DNA of 64,000 bases. It comes from Acidisphaera sp. L21 (lineage in GTDB: Bacteria; Pseudomonadota; Alphaproteobacteria; Acetobacterales; Acetobacteraceae). The stretch is from NCBI RefSeq assembly GCF_009765685.1, contig NZ_LMUY01000070.1, forward strand, positions 56,981 through 120,980. Direction: 5' to 3'. Every line of letters begins with the position of its first letter. Positions within the stretch are counted from its first letter, which is position 1. This document shows, piece by piece, positions 1-9,080 of the stretch. The position numbers and the translations under genes are program-made. Below the pieces are notes generated by a model. The model ran no database searches and had not been told where the DNA came from. It saw nothing but the letters and a program-made list of their open reading frames with translations.

Positions 1-879
1 CGCCTCCCGCAGGAGCGCATCGGCCTTCGCATAACGGTCAGAGCAGGCGAAGGACACGGTGACCGATACCCGGCCCGTCTCCGCCAGGCTATGTTCCAGG
101 TCCAACCCGGCAACTGCCAGCCGAATCCGCTCCGCCACCGCCGCAGCGCCGCGTAGATCCGTGGATGGCAGCACGACTCCCAGCATCGCGCCCTCCAGAC
201 GGCCAGCGGAGTCGCCGGGGCGGCATAACGCTCCCTCGACCGCCGTGGCAATCTCGCGCAGCGCCAGGTCGCCAGCGTCGCGACCATAGGTTTCATTGTA
301 GCCACCAAGATCGTCGAAGCCGATCACGAGGACCGCCGACACAGTCTCCTCACGATGGCCCCGGCGCAGCTCCCGCTCGATCGCGGCGATGAAATGGCCA
401 CGATTGGGCAGGCTCGTCACCGGGTCCAGCGTCGCACGGCGGCGCAGCAGGTCGTTGGCCTCCACCAACACCGCCTCTTCCTCCTTGCGCATGCTGATGT
501 CGCGCAAGGACAGCACGGCGCCGACACCATCCGGCAGCAGTCGGGCGCAGGCCTCGATCCACACCCACTCCGTATCGACGGTGTAGAAGCGGAAAGCGGT
601 GGGGACGCCGGGCTCACCCACCGCCAACTGCGTCAGCAGATCATCGAGAAGGTATCGATCGGCGTCGAGTACGAACTCCCGCAGATCGACGCCAACCAGG
701 GTCGTTGCGGCCCGGCCCAAGACCCGCAGGCTGGCGGCAGAGACCTGACCGCAGAGGCCATCAGGGCGAACGTGGACCATGACGTCGGGACCGAACTCGA
801 CCATTTGCCGAAACGCATCTTGCGGTGCGGATTGATGAACGTAAGACGCGAATGCTGTGGACAAAATGTTCGGCTCCAT
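1..879 (-). CDS. PAS-GGDEF signalling protein with degenerate GGDEF motif (partial, C-terminus off window)
   Basis: An uninterrupted reading frame of 293 codons runs leftward off the window edge from the ATG at 879. Residues about 20-135 read as a PAS-like sensor ending in the typical LRDISMRKEEE exit helix. A diguanylate-cyclase fold follows: TLDPVTSLPNR, then AVLVIGFDDLGGYNETYG at the metal-binding strand. Where active enzymes carry GG(D/E)EF the frame reads RLEGAMLGVVLPSTD, so the catalytic signature is missing. Cyclic-di-GMP synthesis is therefore unlikely, and the protein may act as a sensor, an effector, or through a domain beyond the edge. The start is inferred; no strong ribosome-binding site precedes it. 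Confidence 0.8.
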   Translation of the reverse strand, partial: MEPNILSTAFASYVHQSAPQDAFRQMVEFGPDVMVHVRPDGLCGQVSAASLRVLGRAATTLVGVDLREFVLDADRYLLDDLLTQLAVGEPGVPTAFRFYTVDTEWVWIEACARLLPDGVGAVLSLRDISMRKEEEAVLVEANDLLRRRATLDPVTSLPNRGHFIAAIERELRRGHREETVSAVLVIGFDDLGGYNETYGRDAGDLALREIATAVEGALCRPGDSAGRLEGAMLGVVLPSTDLRGAAAVAERIRLAVAGLDLEHSLAETGRVSVTVSFACSDRYAKADALLREA

Positions 880-947
880 GCTGGCCCAACCGGGCTAGCG
901 TAGGATCCTTTAAAGAATAGAATGAAAAGTTATCGCGGTCTCATTAT

Positions 948-1337
948 TTAGCCGACGCGTGGATTTACCATTCTACCGGACAGTGCCTCACCACCGAAGA
1001 GGTGGACGTGGAAGTGCGGAACTTCCTGCCCACCATGCGCGCCGATGTTGGCGACGGCACGATACCCGGGCTCTTCCAGGCCCAACTCCCGTGCGACGAC
1101 ACCAACGGCACGGAAGAACCCAACGATCTCCTCATTGGACGCGCTGGCGGAGAAATCGGCCAGCGACACGTATCTCCCGCGCGGAATCACCAAAACGTGA
1201 ACCGGTGCTTGTGGAGCGATGTCGTGGAAAGCGAATGCCCACCCGTCCTCATACACGAGGCGAGAAGGTATCTCCCCACGCAGGATCTTCGCAAAGATGT
1301 TGGCGTCGTCATAGGGACCAAGTCCACTCACCGGCAT
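948..1337 (-). CDS. HIT family protein (Hint-like nucleotide hydrolase)
   Basis: The 129-residue product has the histidine triad HFHVHLF at residues 108-114 and the N-terminal IFAKILRGEIPS element typical of Hint/HIT proteins. These enzymes hydrolyse AMP-linked phosphoramidates or dinucleotides in the cytoplasm through the central histidine (H110). The ATG at 1337 is preferred over an upstream in-frame start because it follows a GGAG element by about 8 nt and leaves the hisE stop at 1354 outside the gene. It is the last gene of the leftward zur-birA-hisF-hisE-HIT run; HIT genes commonly follow hisE in alphaproteobacteria. Confidence 0.9.
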   Translation of the reverse strand: MPVSGLGPYDDANIFAKILRGEIPSRLVYEDGWAFAFHDIAPQAPVHVLVIPRGRYVSLADFSASASNEEIVGFFRAVGVVARELGLEEPGYRAVANIGAHGGQEVPHFHVHLFGGEALSGRMVNPRVG

Positions 1338-1353
1338 GATGTTTGGCTCCGAA

Positions 1354-1827
1354 TCAGGGGATCTTACGTGTCGCGAGTCCAAGCGAACGCGGCAGCGCAC
1401 GCGCGGCCTTTTCCGCGATGCCGGACACGCCCTCCCGCCGTTCCAACTCTGCCCACACCGCGCCAGGCTTCACCCCGGATGCGACCCACAGCACGAGCAG
1501 ATGGTAGAGCACGTCGGCACTTTCGGACACGACGAGTGCCGGATTACCGGCGACGGCCTCTATAAGGCACTCCACTGCCTCCTCACCGAATTTTTGCGCG
1601 ACCTTCGCCGTGCCACGCGACAGTAGCCGGGCAGAGTGGCTGAGCGCCGGGTCGGCGTTGCGACGATCCAGGATGACGGCCCACAGCCGGTCCAGCACGA
1701 CCGCGGACGTGTCCGGCGGTTCGGCGGATGCAACGGCTATCGGTGCGAATTTGACCTTACTTTTGGGCAGCGGCTTGACGGCCATCTTCTTGACGACGGC
1801 CTGTGCCTTCGCGGGTTTCTTCGCCAT
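1354..1827 (-). CDS. hisE: Phosphoribosyl-ATP pyrophosphatase
   Basis: HisE catalyses the second step of histidine synthesis, hydrolysing phosphoribosyl-ATP to phosphoribosyl-AMP and pyrophosphate in the cytoplasm. The MazG-like all-helical core is visible as [12 protein letters not shown] and [13 protein letters not shown], whose acidic residues bind magnesium. The protein is 157 residues, longer than the usual ~110, because of a Lys/Ala/Pro-rich extension of about 40 residues before the catalytic core; that extension could be real or an early start call. It begins 8 bp after hisF, so the two are almost certainly co-transcribed. Confidence 0.92.
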   Translation of the reverse strand: MAKKPAKAQAVVKKMAVKPLPKSKVKFAPIAVASAEPPDTSAVVLDRLWAVILDRRNADPALSHSARLLSRGTAKVAQKFGEEAVECLIEAVAGNPALVVSESADVLYHLLVLWVASGVKPGAVWAELERREGVSGIAEKAARALPRSLGLATRKIP

Positions 1828-1835
1828 TGCGTTCC

Positions 1836-2606
1836 TTAATTCGGTAAGCGCGCGGGGCGGACTGGCAACCCCGCTGCGCTCAACGTCTGTTTCACCTCTG
1901 AGATGCTGAACTTCCCAAAATGGAAAACCGACGCGGCCAGCAACCCCGTCGCCCCCGCCTTGGCGCCCTGGATGAAGTGGTCCAGTTCACCGACGCCGCC
2001 ACTGGCGACCACGGGAATGCGCACGGCACCGCACACCGCCCGCAGCAGGTCGCCATCGAAGCCCTTGCCCGTGCCATCGCGGTCCATGCTGGTCAGCAGA
2101 ATCTCTCCAGCGCCCAGGCTGGCTGCCTGCTGGCACCATTCCACCGCATCCAGCCCTGCCGGGTTGCGGCCGCCATGGGTGAACACCTCCCACTTGCCGG
2201 GCCCGCTGGCGCGCGCATCCACGGCCACCACGACGCACTGGCTGCCGAACTTTTCCGCGGCTTCCCCAATCAGCGCGGGGCGGACGATCGCGGCGGAGTT
2301 CATGCTGCACTTGTCCGCGCCGGCCAGCAGCAATTTGCGCATATCGCCCGTCGAGCGCACGCCACCGCCGACAGTGAGTGGCAGAAACACGCGCGCGGCA
2401 GTGCGGCTGACGACGTCGAAAATCGTGTCCCGATTCTCGTGGCTGGCGGTGATGTCCAGGAAGGTCAGTTCGTCTGCGCCGGCGGCATCGTAGACCGCGG
2501 CCTGCTCCACCGGGTCCCCGGCGTCGCGAAGCGAGACGAAGTTCACTCCCTTCACAACACGGCCATCTTTGACGTCCAGGCACGGAATGACGCGTAGCTT
2601 CAGCAT
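1836..2606 (-). CDS. hisF: Imidazole glycerol phosphate synthase cyclase subunit
   Basis: HisF is the (beta/alpha)8 cyclase subunit of imidazole glycerol phosphate synthase. It uses ammonia supplied by HisH to make imidazole glycerol phosphate and AICAR. The 256-residue product starts with [16 protein letters not shown], containing the first catalytic aspartate, and carries the second-half signature [14 protein letters not shown]; length fits the family. The open frame extends far upstream, but that part overlaps birA and lacks homology, so the ATG at 2606 is chosen. hisH and hisA are not in the window. The gene sits in a leftward run between birA and hisE. Confidence 0.95.
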   Translation of the reverse strand: MLKLRVIPCLDVKDGRVVKGVNFVSLRDAGDPVEQAAVYDAAGADELTFLDITASHENRDTIFDVVSRTAARVFLPLTVGGGVRSTGDMRKLLLAGADKCSMNSAAIVRPALIGEAAEKFGSQCVVVAVDARASGPGKWEVFTHGGRNPAGLDAVEWCQQAASLGAGEILLTSMDRDGTGKGFDGDLLRAVCGAVRIPVVASGGVGELDHFIQGAKAGATGLLAASVFHFGKFSISEVKQTLSAAGLPVRPARLPN

Positions 2607-2653
2607 GAAACCGTTCTGGTCACGTTGGACCGAGTCACGCAAGCATCCCCGCG

Positions 2654-3358
2654 CTATAGCAGGACATCGCCAGCCACAAGGGTGCGCCGGCCAGTGCCGG
2701 TTTCCAGTTGCAGGCTGCCATCCTCGCCCAGCCCGGCGAATGACCCGGTGACGATCCCGGTTTCCAGCCGCACCCGCAGCGTGGCACCCAGCACCGGGCC
2801 GCGCTCGCGCCACCGGGCCAGTACAGCCGCGAACCCGCTCGCCTGCCACACCGCCCAACCGGCGTGCAGCCGCGCCAGCAAGGCGGTGAGCACGTCCTCC
2901 GGCTCGGCCGGGCTGTCGAGCGCACGCAGGCTGGTCACCGGATAGGGCATGCCCTCGGGCTGCAGCGCCACATTCACGCCGATGCCGGCCAGCACCGCGC
3001 CATCTGGCAGGCGTTCCAGCAGAATCCCCGCCAGCTTTGCCCCGTTGCGCAGCACGTCGTTCGGCCATTTCAGCCTCGTGCCGGGGCCGGCCAGCCCATC
3101 CACCGCCTCGGCTAAAGCAAGGGCACAGACGAAACCGAGTTCCGGCGCGTGCCGGGCATCACCGCCAGGCCGCAATATGATCGTAACGTAGAGATTGCCT
3201 GCCGGACTGAGCCATTGCCTGCCGCTTCGGCCGCGACCGCCGGTTTGAATGCGGGCCGACACTGCCGTGCCGTGGAGCGCGCCGGCCTCGGCCAGGGTTC
3301 GCGCCGCGTCCATGGTGGAGCCGACTTCTGCCAGCCGGTGGATCAGCGCTTCAGCCAT
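2654..3358 (-). CDS. birA: Biotin--[acetyl-CoA-carboxylase] ligase
   Basis: The enzyme activates biotin with ATP and attaches it to the carrier lysine of biotin-dependent carboxylases. Family signatures are [13 protein letters not shown] (biotinyl-AMP loop) and LKWPNDV (substrate lysine region), followed by a small C-terminal SH3-like domain. At 234 residues it is the short form without the N-terminal winged helix, so it should be a ligase only and not a biotin-operon repressor. The ATG at 3358 overlaps the stop region of the zur-like gene by 8 bp, which suggests translational coupling; an alternative ATG lies 9 bp upstream. Confidence 0.9.
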   Translation of the reverse strand: MAEALIHRLAEVGSTMDAARTLAEAGALHGTAVSARIQTGGRGRSGRQWLSPAGNLYVTIILRPGGDARHAPELGFVCALALAEAVDGLAGPGTRLKWPNDVLRNGAKLAGILLERLPDGAVLAGIGVNVALQPEGMPYPVTSLRALDSPAEPEDVLTALLARLHAGWAVWQASGFAAVLARWRERGPVLGATLRVRLETGIVTGSFAGLGEDGSLQLETGTGRRTLVAGDVLL

Positions 3359-3827
3359 GGTCGGCACAGGCGCCGCAGACTCCCTCCGCCTCGACGGTGG
3401 AACCGTGGATCACGAAGCCACTGCCGGTGGCTGCCTGTTCCAGCGACTTGCCGATCTTGGCGTCGTTCAATTCCTCCACCCGCCCGCAACGGGTGCAAAT
3501 CAGGAATTGAACCGTGTGGTGATGATGGTCGTGCTGCTCGATGCCGTGAACGCAGCCGACGAAGGCGGCCAGCCGCTCCACCTTGTGGATGAGCCCCTGC
3601 TCCAACAGGAAGTCCAATGCGCGATAGATAGTGGGCGGCGCCGCACCCTTATGATGCGGCCGAAGCTGGTCCAGCATATCATAGGCGCCGGCCGGTTTTG
3701 GCGCGTCCAGCACCAGGCCGAGCACATGACGACGCAGCCCGGTCAGCCGCGCCCCACGGTCCACGCAGATTGCCTCTGCTTGCGCGAGAAGGCCGCTCGT
3801 TCGGGGGCTGAAGGTGACGGAGTCCAC
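3351..3827 (-). CDS. zur: Fur family regulator, probably Zur (zinc uptake repressor)
   Basis: A 158-residue Fur-family protein: winged helix with recognition segment PPTIYRALDFLLEQG (residues 64-78), a HDHHHH cluster at 99-104, and two cysteine pairs (C111/C114, C151/C154) for the structural zinc. The short HDHHHH-VQFLIC-x2-C pattern is closer to Zur than to Fur or PerR. The GTG start at 3827 has a strong AAGGAG element 5 nt upstream. A 13-bp palindrome of the Zur-box type lies about 34 bp upstream of the start, so the gene probably represses itself when zinc is plentiful. Zur rather than Fur is inferred from the motif and the box. Confidence 0.85.
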   Translation of the reverse strand: MDSVTFSPRTSGLLAQAEAICVDRGARLTGLRRHVLGLVLDAPKPAGAYDMLDQLRPHHKGAAPPTIYRALDFLLEQGLIHKVERLAAFVGCVHGIEQHDHHHHTVQFLICTRCGRVEELNDAKIGKSLEQAATGSGFVIHGSTVEAEGVCGACADHG

Positions 3828-3860
3828 GGACGCTCCTTAGCGCGACATCTTGGCGCGATA

Positions 3861-3873
3861 GTTATAGTATAAC
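3861..3873. promoter_or_regulatory. Zur-box-like operator
   Basis: GTTATAGTATAAC is a perfect inverted repeat of 6-bp arms around a central G, and matches the GTTATA-n-TATAAC core known for proteobacterial Zur operators. It lies between the GTG of zur and the divergent radical SAM gene, in a short AT-rich patch inside GC-rich DNA. The TATACT/TATAAC parts could also serve as a -10 element for either direction. Binding is inferred. Confidence 0.75.
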
Positions 3874-3964
3874 CCGGGTGCGGCCGCTTTCAAGTTCTCA
3901 TTTCGTTCTTGACGTCTTCAGGTCTACGGGACAATGTTCATCCGAACAGACGGGGAACGTTGCC

Positions 3965-5107
3965 ATGCTTGCGAAGACCCTGCCAACCAATCCAGACCTG
4001 AGCGGTGTCGAGCCAATTGTCATGCCGTCGCTTGCCCGGCATGGCCGAGGGGCGACCGTGAACCCGGGCGTCCGTTACGACCGGCTGCAGGGCGAGGCGT
4101 TCGATGACGGCTGGAACACGCTTGATGATACGTTCGCGGAACTGCCGCCTTTGCCGACCACGCTCATCAAGGACTCCAGCCGCTCCGTCATCAGTTGGAA
4201 CACCAGCCCGGATGTCGGGTTTGACCGTGCCGTGAACCCCTATCGTGGCTGCGAGCATGGTTGCGTCTACTGCTACGCGCGGCCTAGCCATGCTTATCTC
4301 GGCTACTCGCCCGGCCTGGATTTCGAAACCAAGCTCATCTTCAAGCCCGACGTGGCCGAGCAGTTGGAACGGGAATTGCGGAAGCCCGGCTACGTGGCGC
4401 GCCCCCTCGCCCTCGGCTCCAACACCGACCCCTACCAGCCGGTGGAGCGCACGCTGAAGCTGACGCGTGCGGTGCTGGAAGTGCTGGAGCGGTTTGGCCA
4501 TCCGCTGTCGATCGTCACCAAGTCGGCTGGCGTAGTACGCGACATCGACATCTTGCAACGCATGGCCAAGCGCGGGCTGGTTCGGGTGTGGCTGTCCGTC
4601 ACCACGCTGGATGCCTCGCTGGCACGCAAGATGGAGCCGCGTGCCGCCACCCCTGCCCGGCGGCTGGCTGCGGTGACCGCGCTGGCGGAGGCTGGGATCC
4701 CTGCCGGGGTGCTGGCCGCACCGATGATCCCGGGACTGAACGACGCGGAGTTGGAGCGCATCGTGGCGGCCGCGAAACAGGCCGGCGCCAATGCCGCAAG
4801 CTACGTCCTGCTGCGCCTGCCGCTGGAATTGCGTCAGATGTTCGAGGCGTGGCTGACCCAGCATTTCCCCGATCGCGCCCGGCACGTGCTGAGCCTGATC
4901 CGCGAGACACGGGGCGGCGCGCTGAACGACGCGAAATTCCACAGCCGTTTCGGCGGCACCGGCGTATACGCGGAGCTACTGGCCCGGCGGTTCACCCGCG
5001 CTGCCCGCCAACACGGGTTGAACGAACGCCAACAACTCGACTGCTCCCAGTTCGCGCCACCGCCGGGCACCGGCAGCTTCGCGCAGTCGCAATTGTCGCT
5101 GTTCTGA
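3965..5107 (+). CDS. PA0069-type radical SAM protein (SplB-like)
   Basis: A 380-residue radical SAM enzyme with the cluster motif [16 protein letters not shown] (C96, C100, C103 from the chosen start), followed by [12 protein letters not shown] and [13 protein letters not shown], which mark the SplB/PA0069 group. Spore photolyase repairs thymine dimers, but the substrate of the non-spore-former relatives is not established. The ATG at 3965 follows a GGGG-rich ribosome site; a GTG at 3878, just after the Zur box, would add 29 unconserved residues. If the palindrome controls both directions this gene may also be zinc-regulated. Confidence 0.85.
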   Translation: MLAKTLPTNPDLSGVEPIVMPSLARHGRGATVNPGVRYDRLQGEAFDDGWNTLDDTFAELPPLPTTLIKDSSRSVISWNTSPDVGFDRAVNPYRGCEHGCVYCYARPSHAYLGYSPGLDFETKLIFKPDVAEQLERELRKPGYVARPLALGSNTDPYQPVERTLKLTRAVLEVLERFGHPLSIVTKSAGVVRDIDILQRMAKRGLVRVWLSVTTLDASLARKMEPRAATPARRLAAVTALAEAGIPAGVLAAPMIPGLNDAELERIVAAAKQAGANAASYVLLRLPLELRQMFEAWLTQHFPDRARHVLSLIRETRGGALNDAKFHSRFGGTGVYAELLARRFTRAARQHGLNERQQLDCSQFAPPPGTGSFAQSQLSLF

Positions 5108-5159
5108 GGCGATAGTGCAGGCTTCCAAACGACTCCGCCGGGCTGCTATTGCGGCGGTC

Positions 5160-5792
5160 ATGCCGGACTACCTGATCGAGAGCGAACATAGCGGCCGGGT
5201 TGCCGGCGTTGACGAGGTCGGGCGCGGGCCGCTCGCCGGGCCCGTTGTCGCCGCGGCTGTCGTGTTCCCCAACGGCCTGCCGAACGGCCTTGCTGAGTTG
5301 CTGGATGATTCCAAGAAGCTGACGGTGGAGCAGCGCAACAGGGCCTATGTGGCCCTGCTCGCGTGCGGAAGCGCGGAAATCGGGGTCGGCGCGGCATCGG
5401 TGGCGGAGATTTCGCGGATCAACATCCTCCAGGCCTCGATGCTGGCGATGTGCCGGGCTGTAGGGCGGCTGCCGGTATTGCCCGACATGGTACTGGTGGA
5501 TGGCAACAAGGCGCCGCTACTGCCCTGCCCGGTGCGCTGCGTCATTGGCGGGGACGCGCTGTGCTTGTCGATCGCCGCTGCCTCCATCGTGGCCAAGGTC
5601 GTGCGGGACCGGGCCATGGCACGGCTGTCGATCCGCCTGCCGCTATATGGTTGGCACGCCAATGCTGGGTACGGCACGGCTGCGCACCGGGCCGCTATCG
5701 CGCTGCACGGCATATCCCGCCATCACCGGCCCACATTTGGTGCCGTTCGGTTACACCTCGCAGCCGCGGAGCTTGCTGCCGGCGACGACTGA
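5160..5792 (+). CDS. rnhB: Ribonuclease HII
   Basis: RNase HII cleaves RNA in RNA-DNA hybrids and nicks 5' of single ribonucleotides in DNA. The product shows the conserved first block [14 protein letters not shown] with the catalytic D-E pair, LDDSKKLT, and VDGNKAP with the third acidic residue. The ATG at 5160 (210 residues) is preferred; a GTG at 5115 would give 225 residues with a basic N-terminal extension. It is followed closely by ccrM on the same strand, an arrangement seen in other alphaproteobacteria. Confidence 0.92.
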   Translation: MPDYLIESEHSGRVAGVDEVGRGPLAGPVVAAAVVFPNGLPNGLAELLDDSKKLTVEQRNRAYVALLACGSAEIGVGAASVAEISRINILQASMLAMCRAVGRLPVLPDMVLVDGNKAPLLPCPVRCVIGGDALCLSIAAASIVAKVVRDRAMARLSIRLPLYGWHANAGYGTAAHRAAIALHGISRHHRPTFGAVRLHLAAAELAAGDD

Positions 5793-5863
5793 AGGTGCGG
5801 CGATTGACGCGGCTTCCGCGGCTTCGCCACATTGCCCGCGCAACTCCGAAAGGTGTCGAACGC

Positions 5864-6934
5864 GTGGAAGTCGTCCGCGAACTGCCGCTGGATCAGGTTC
5901 TGCTGGGTGACTGCGTGCGCATGATGGGCATGCTGCCACCGGCATCGGTGCACTGCATCTTCGCGGATCCCCCGTATAACCTGCAATTGCGGGGAGAGTT
6001 GCGTCGCCCGAATGACAGCCTCGTCGACGGCGTCGATGATGACTGGGATCAGTTCACCGACTTTGCCGCCTACGATGCATTCACCCGCGCTTGGTTGGAG
6101 GAATGCCGCCGGCTGCTGCGCAAGGATGGCACGATTTGGGTGATCGGCGCCTACCACAACATCTTCCGCGTCGGCGCCATTTTGCAGGATCTGGGATTCT
6201 GGATCCTAAATGACGTGGTATGGCGAAAATCCAACCCGATGCCCAATTTCCGCGGCCGGCGCTTCACCAACGCGCATGAAACCATGATCTGGGCGGCGCG
6301 TGGCCAGGATAGCCGATACAAATTCAACTACCACGCCATGAAATCGCTGAATGACGACCTACAAATGCGCAGCGATTGGCTGCTGCCGCTGTGCACCGGG
6401 CCGGAGCGACTGCGTAACCAGCACGGGCTGAAACTGCACCCGACCCAGAAGCCGGAGGCGCTGCTGCACCGGGTGCTGCTCGCCTCCACAGCGCCGGATG
6501 ACATCGTGCTGGACCCGTTTCTCGGCACCGGCACCACCGCGGCCGTCGCTAAGCGATTGGGCCGCCACTTCATCGGGATCGAGCGGCATCCCGCTTATGC
6601 GGAGGCCGCGATCGGCCGGGTTCGCGCCGAAAAGCCGCTGCCGCTCGCTGGGCTCGCGACCAGCCCGTCCCGTCGGGATGCGCCACGTATTCCATTCGGC
6701 AGCTTCGTTGAGTCGGGCGAGTTGACCGCCGGGACCGAGTTACGGGACCGGACGCGCAAAGTGCGGGCGACTGTCTCGGCGGATGGTTCCATCATCAGCG
6801 GTGCGCATCAGGGCTCGATCCACAAGGTGGGCGCCGCCGTGCAGAACGCGCCGTCCTGCAACGGATGGACGTTCTGGTATTTCGAAAAAGACGGTGCCTG
6901 GCTGCCGCTGGACTCGCTTCGGCAGCCAGCCTAA
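5864..6934 (+). CDS. ccrM: CcrM-type DNA adenine-N6 methyltransferase (probable GANTC specificity)
   Basis: CcrM methylates adenine in GANTC and couples gene expression to chromosome replication in alphaproteobacteria. The 356-residue product has the beta-class motif order: ADPPYNLQL with catalytic DPPY near residue 35, SNPMPNFRGRRFTNAHE in the target region, and the SAM site LDPFLGTGTT near 217. A C-terminal domain (FVESGELTAGTELRD ... GWTFWYFEKDG) found in CcrM but not in phage beta methylases completes it. The GTG at 5864 is chosen because the conserved LLGDCV block begins 13 codons later and an AAAGG site precedes it. Specificity is inferred from family resemblance. Confidence 0.93.
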   Translation: MEVVRELPLDQVLLGDCVRMMGMLPPASVHCIFADPPYNLQLRGELRRPNDSLVDGVDDDWDQFTDFAAYDAFTRAWLEECRRLLRKDGTIWVIGAYHNIFRVGAILQDLGFWILNDVVWRKSNPMPNFRGRRFTNAHETMIWAARGQDSRYKFNYHAMKSLNDDLQMRSDWLLPLCTGPERLRNQHGLKLHPTQKPEALLHRVLLASTAPDDIVLDPFLGTGTTAAVAKRLGRHFIGIERHPAYAEAAIGRVRAEKPLPLAGLATSPSRRDAPRIPFGSFVESGELTAGTELRDRTRKVRATVSADGSIISGAHQGSIHKVGAAVQNAPSCNGWTFWYFEKDGAWLPLDSLRQPA

Positions 6935-6940
6935 CCACCG

Positions 6941-7264
6941 CTAGATCATCATTCCGGCCAAGTCGCCGGGCTGCTTCACCTCGATCTCGACGAAGGCAAT
7001 CGGGTGGGATGAGCCGTTCATCACATCGTGCTTGATACCGGCCGCTCGCATGTAGGATTGGCCCTTGTCCAACGGCACGTCCGTCACCTCGGCGCCGTTA
7101 TGGATGCGCAGCGTGCCTGCCACCAGCATCACGACGAAATAGGGCCAGCCATGCTCGTGCCAGCCGGTCACGGCGCCGGGTTCGAAATCCCATTGGGTAA
7201 TACGAACCGTGCCATCATCCTGCTGCACGGTGGGAACGGCCGGGATGGTGCATTCAAATGCCAT
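6941..7264 (-). CDS. Small cupin-domain protein
   Basis: A 107-residue single-domain cupin. The first metal motif is GAVTGWHEHGWPYFVVMLVAG and the second DKGQSYMRAAGIKHDVMN, giving histidine ligands typical of small beta-barrel dioxygenase-like or sugar-binding proteins. The substrate cannot be told from sequence. It converges with ccrM, whose stop is only 6 bp away, and lies 26 bp downstream of ilvD on the same strand, so read-through transcription from ilvD is possible. Confidence 0.8.
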   Translation of the reverse strand: MAFECTIPAVPTVQQDDGTVRITQWDFEPGAVTGWHEHGWPYFVVMLVAGTLRIHNGAEVTDVPLDKGQSYMRAAGIKHDVMNGSSHPIAFVEIEVKQPGDLAGMMI

Positions 7265-7290
7265 AAGGCGTGTCCTTCGTTCGATAAAAC

Positions 7291-9015
7291 CTACTGGTCC
7301 GGGTAGCTATGCGTTTCCGCCGCACCACCTGGGTTCGTCACCGCACCCAGATGCGCCGGGCCGACCAACTGCGCATATTTCCAGATGGCGCCGCTGTTAT
7401 AATCCGTTTTCCGCGGCTTCCATGCAGCCCGGCGTGCCGCGAGTTCGGTGTCGCTCAGCAGAACATCCATGGTGCCGGCCACTGCGTCGAGGACGATCTT
7501 GTCGCCATTCTGTAGCAACGCGATCGGGCCGCCCAACGCTGCCTCCGGCCCTACATGGCCGACGCAGAAGCCGCGTGTGGCGCCGGAAAAGCGGCCATCG
7601 GTGATCAACGCCACGTCCTCGCCCATGCCCTGGCCGTAGATGGCGCTGGTGGTGGACAGCATTTCCCGCATGCCAGGTCCGCCGCGAGGGCCTTCGTAGC
7701 GAATGACGATGACATCGCCGGTTTTGTAGGCGCGGGCTTGCACGGCGGCGAATGCGTCCTCCTCGCAATCGAAGCACAGGGCGGTGCCTTCGAACCGCTG
7801 CTTCGCCATGCCTGCCACTTTCACGATGGCGCCGTCCGGCGCCAGATTGCCGCGCAGCCCCACCACGCCGCCGGTCGGCGATATCGGGCGGGACACCGGG
7901 TAGATCACGTCCTGGTTGGTCGGGAACACCACGTCCTTCAAATTCTCCGCCATGGTCTTGCCGGTGACGGTGATGCAGTCACCGTTCAGCAAGCCGCCAT
8001 CCAGCAGTCCCTTCAAAATCACGGGGATGCCGCCAATCTTGTGCACGTCGAACGCCACGTATTTCCCGCCGGGTTTAAGGTCGGCGATATAGGGCGTGCG
8101 ACGAAAGATGTTCACCACGTCGTCCATGGTGAACTCGATCCCTGCCTCGTGCGCCATGGCGGGCAAGTGCAGCCCGGCATTCGTGCTGCCACCGGTTGCC
8201 GCCACCACGACGGCCGCATTTACGAACGCCTCACGCGTGCAGATGTCGCGCGGGCGCAGGCCGGATTCCAACAGCGCCATCACCGCCCGGCCGCTCTCCA
8301 CCGCCCAACGGTCGCGATCCTCATACGGCGCCGGTGCACCAGCCGAACCCGGCAACGCCAGGCCGATCGCCTCACTCACCGTGGCCATGGTGTTCGCGGT
8401 GAACTGGCCACCGCACGCCCCTGCGGAGGGGCAGGCCACGCATTCCAACTCGTGCAGATCCTCGTCGGACATGGTGCCGGCGGCGTGGCGACCCACGGCC
8501 TCGAACACATCCACCACCGTCACGTCCTGCCCGCGGAAATTGCCCGGCAGGATCGAGCCGCCATACATGAAGACCGAAGGCACGTTCAGCCGCAGCATCG
8601 ACATCATCATGCCCGGCAACGATTTGTCGCACCCGGCCAGGCCCACCAGCGCGTCGTAACAATGGCCGCGCACCGTTAACTCAACCGAGTCCGCAATGCA
8701 CTCACGCGACACGAGGGAGGATTTCATGCCCTGGTGGCCCATCGCGATGCCATCGGTCACCGTAATGGTGGTGAACTCGCGCGGGGTGCCGCCCGCCTCG
8801 ATCACACCCTTCTTCACCGACTGCGCCTGGCGTGACAGGGCGATGTTGCAGGGCGCGGCCTCGTTCCAGCAGGTGGCGACGCCGACGAAGGGTGCATTGA
8901 TCGCATCCTCGTCCAGGCCCATGGCGTAATAGTAGGACCGATGCGGCGCTCGGCCCGGCCCCACGGTGACGTGGCGGGACGGCAGGCGGGATTTATCCCA
9001 TTGTTTCGTTGGCAC
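7291..9015 (-). CDS. ilvD: Dihydroxy-acid dehydratase
   Basis: IlvD dehydrates 2,3-dihydroxy-isovalerate and 2,3-dihydroxy-3-methylvalerate to the 2-keto acids of valine and isoleucine synthesis. The 574-residue product shows GVATCWNEAAPCN, the cluster cysteine in LVGLAGCDKSLPG, CPSAGACGGQFTANTM, and the C-terminal LITDGRFSGATRGFCVGHVGPEA. Those cysteines are expected to hold an iron-sulfur cluster; whether 2Fe-2S or 4Fe-4S is not decided here. Length matches the family. No leucine-type leader or attenuator is evident in the 65 bp upstream. Confidence 0.96.
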   Translation of the reverse strand: MPTKQWDKSRLPSRHVTVGPGRAPHRSYYYAMGLDEDAINAPFVGVATCWNEAAPCNIALSRQAQSVKKGVIEAGGTPREFTTITVTDGIAMGHQGMKSSLVSRECIADSVELTVRGHCYDALVGLAGCDKSLPGMMMSMLRLNVPSVFMYGGSILPGNFRGQDVTVVDVFEAVGRHAAGTMSDEDLHELECVACPSAGACGGQFTANTMATVSEAIGLALPGSAGAPAPYEDRDRWAVESGRAVMALLESGLRPRDICTREAFVNAAVVVAATGGSTNAGLHLPAMAHEAGIEFTMDDVVNIFRRTPYIADLKPGGKYVAFDVHKIGGIPVILKGLLDGGLLNGDCITVTGKTMAENLKDVVFPTNQDVIYPVSRPISPTGGVVGLRGNLAPDGAIVKVAGMAKQRFEGTALCFDCEEDAFAAVQARAYKTGDVIVIRYEGPRGGPGMREMLSTTSAIYGQGMGEDVALITDGRFSGATRGFCVGHVGPEAALGGPIALLQNGDKIVLDAVAGTMDVLLSDTELAARRAAWKPRKTDYNSGAIWKYAQLVGPAHLGAVTNPGGAAETHSYPDQ

Positions 9016-9080
9016 GATGGCGCGCTTCCTTTGGCAATACCGCGACCCTACGGACGGGCCGCTGGGTTGGCAAAGAACGC

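Noticed and set aside
5363..5863. A 500-bp upstream extension of the ccrM frame
   Set aside because: It overlaps rnhB in another frame and its translation is Arg/Gly-rich without homology; CcrM begins at the conserved LLGDCV block.
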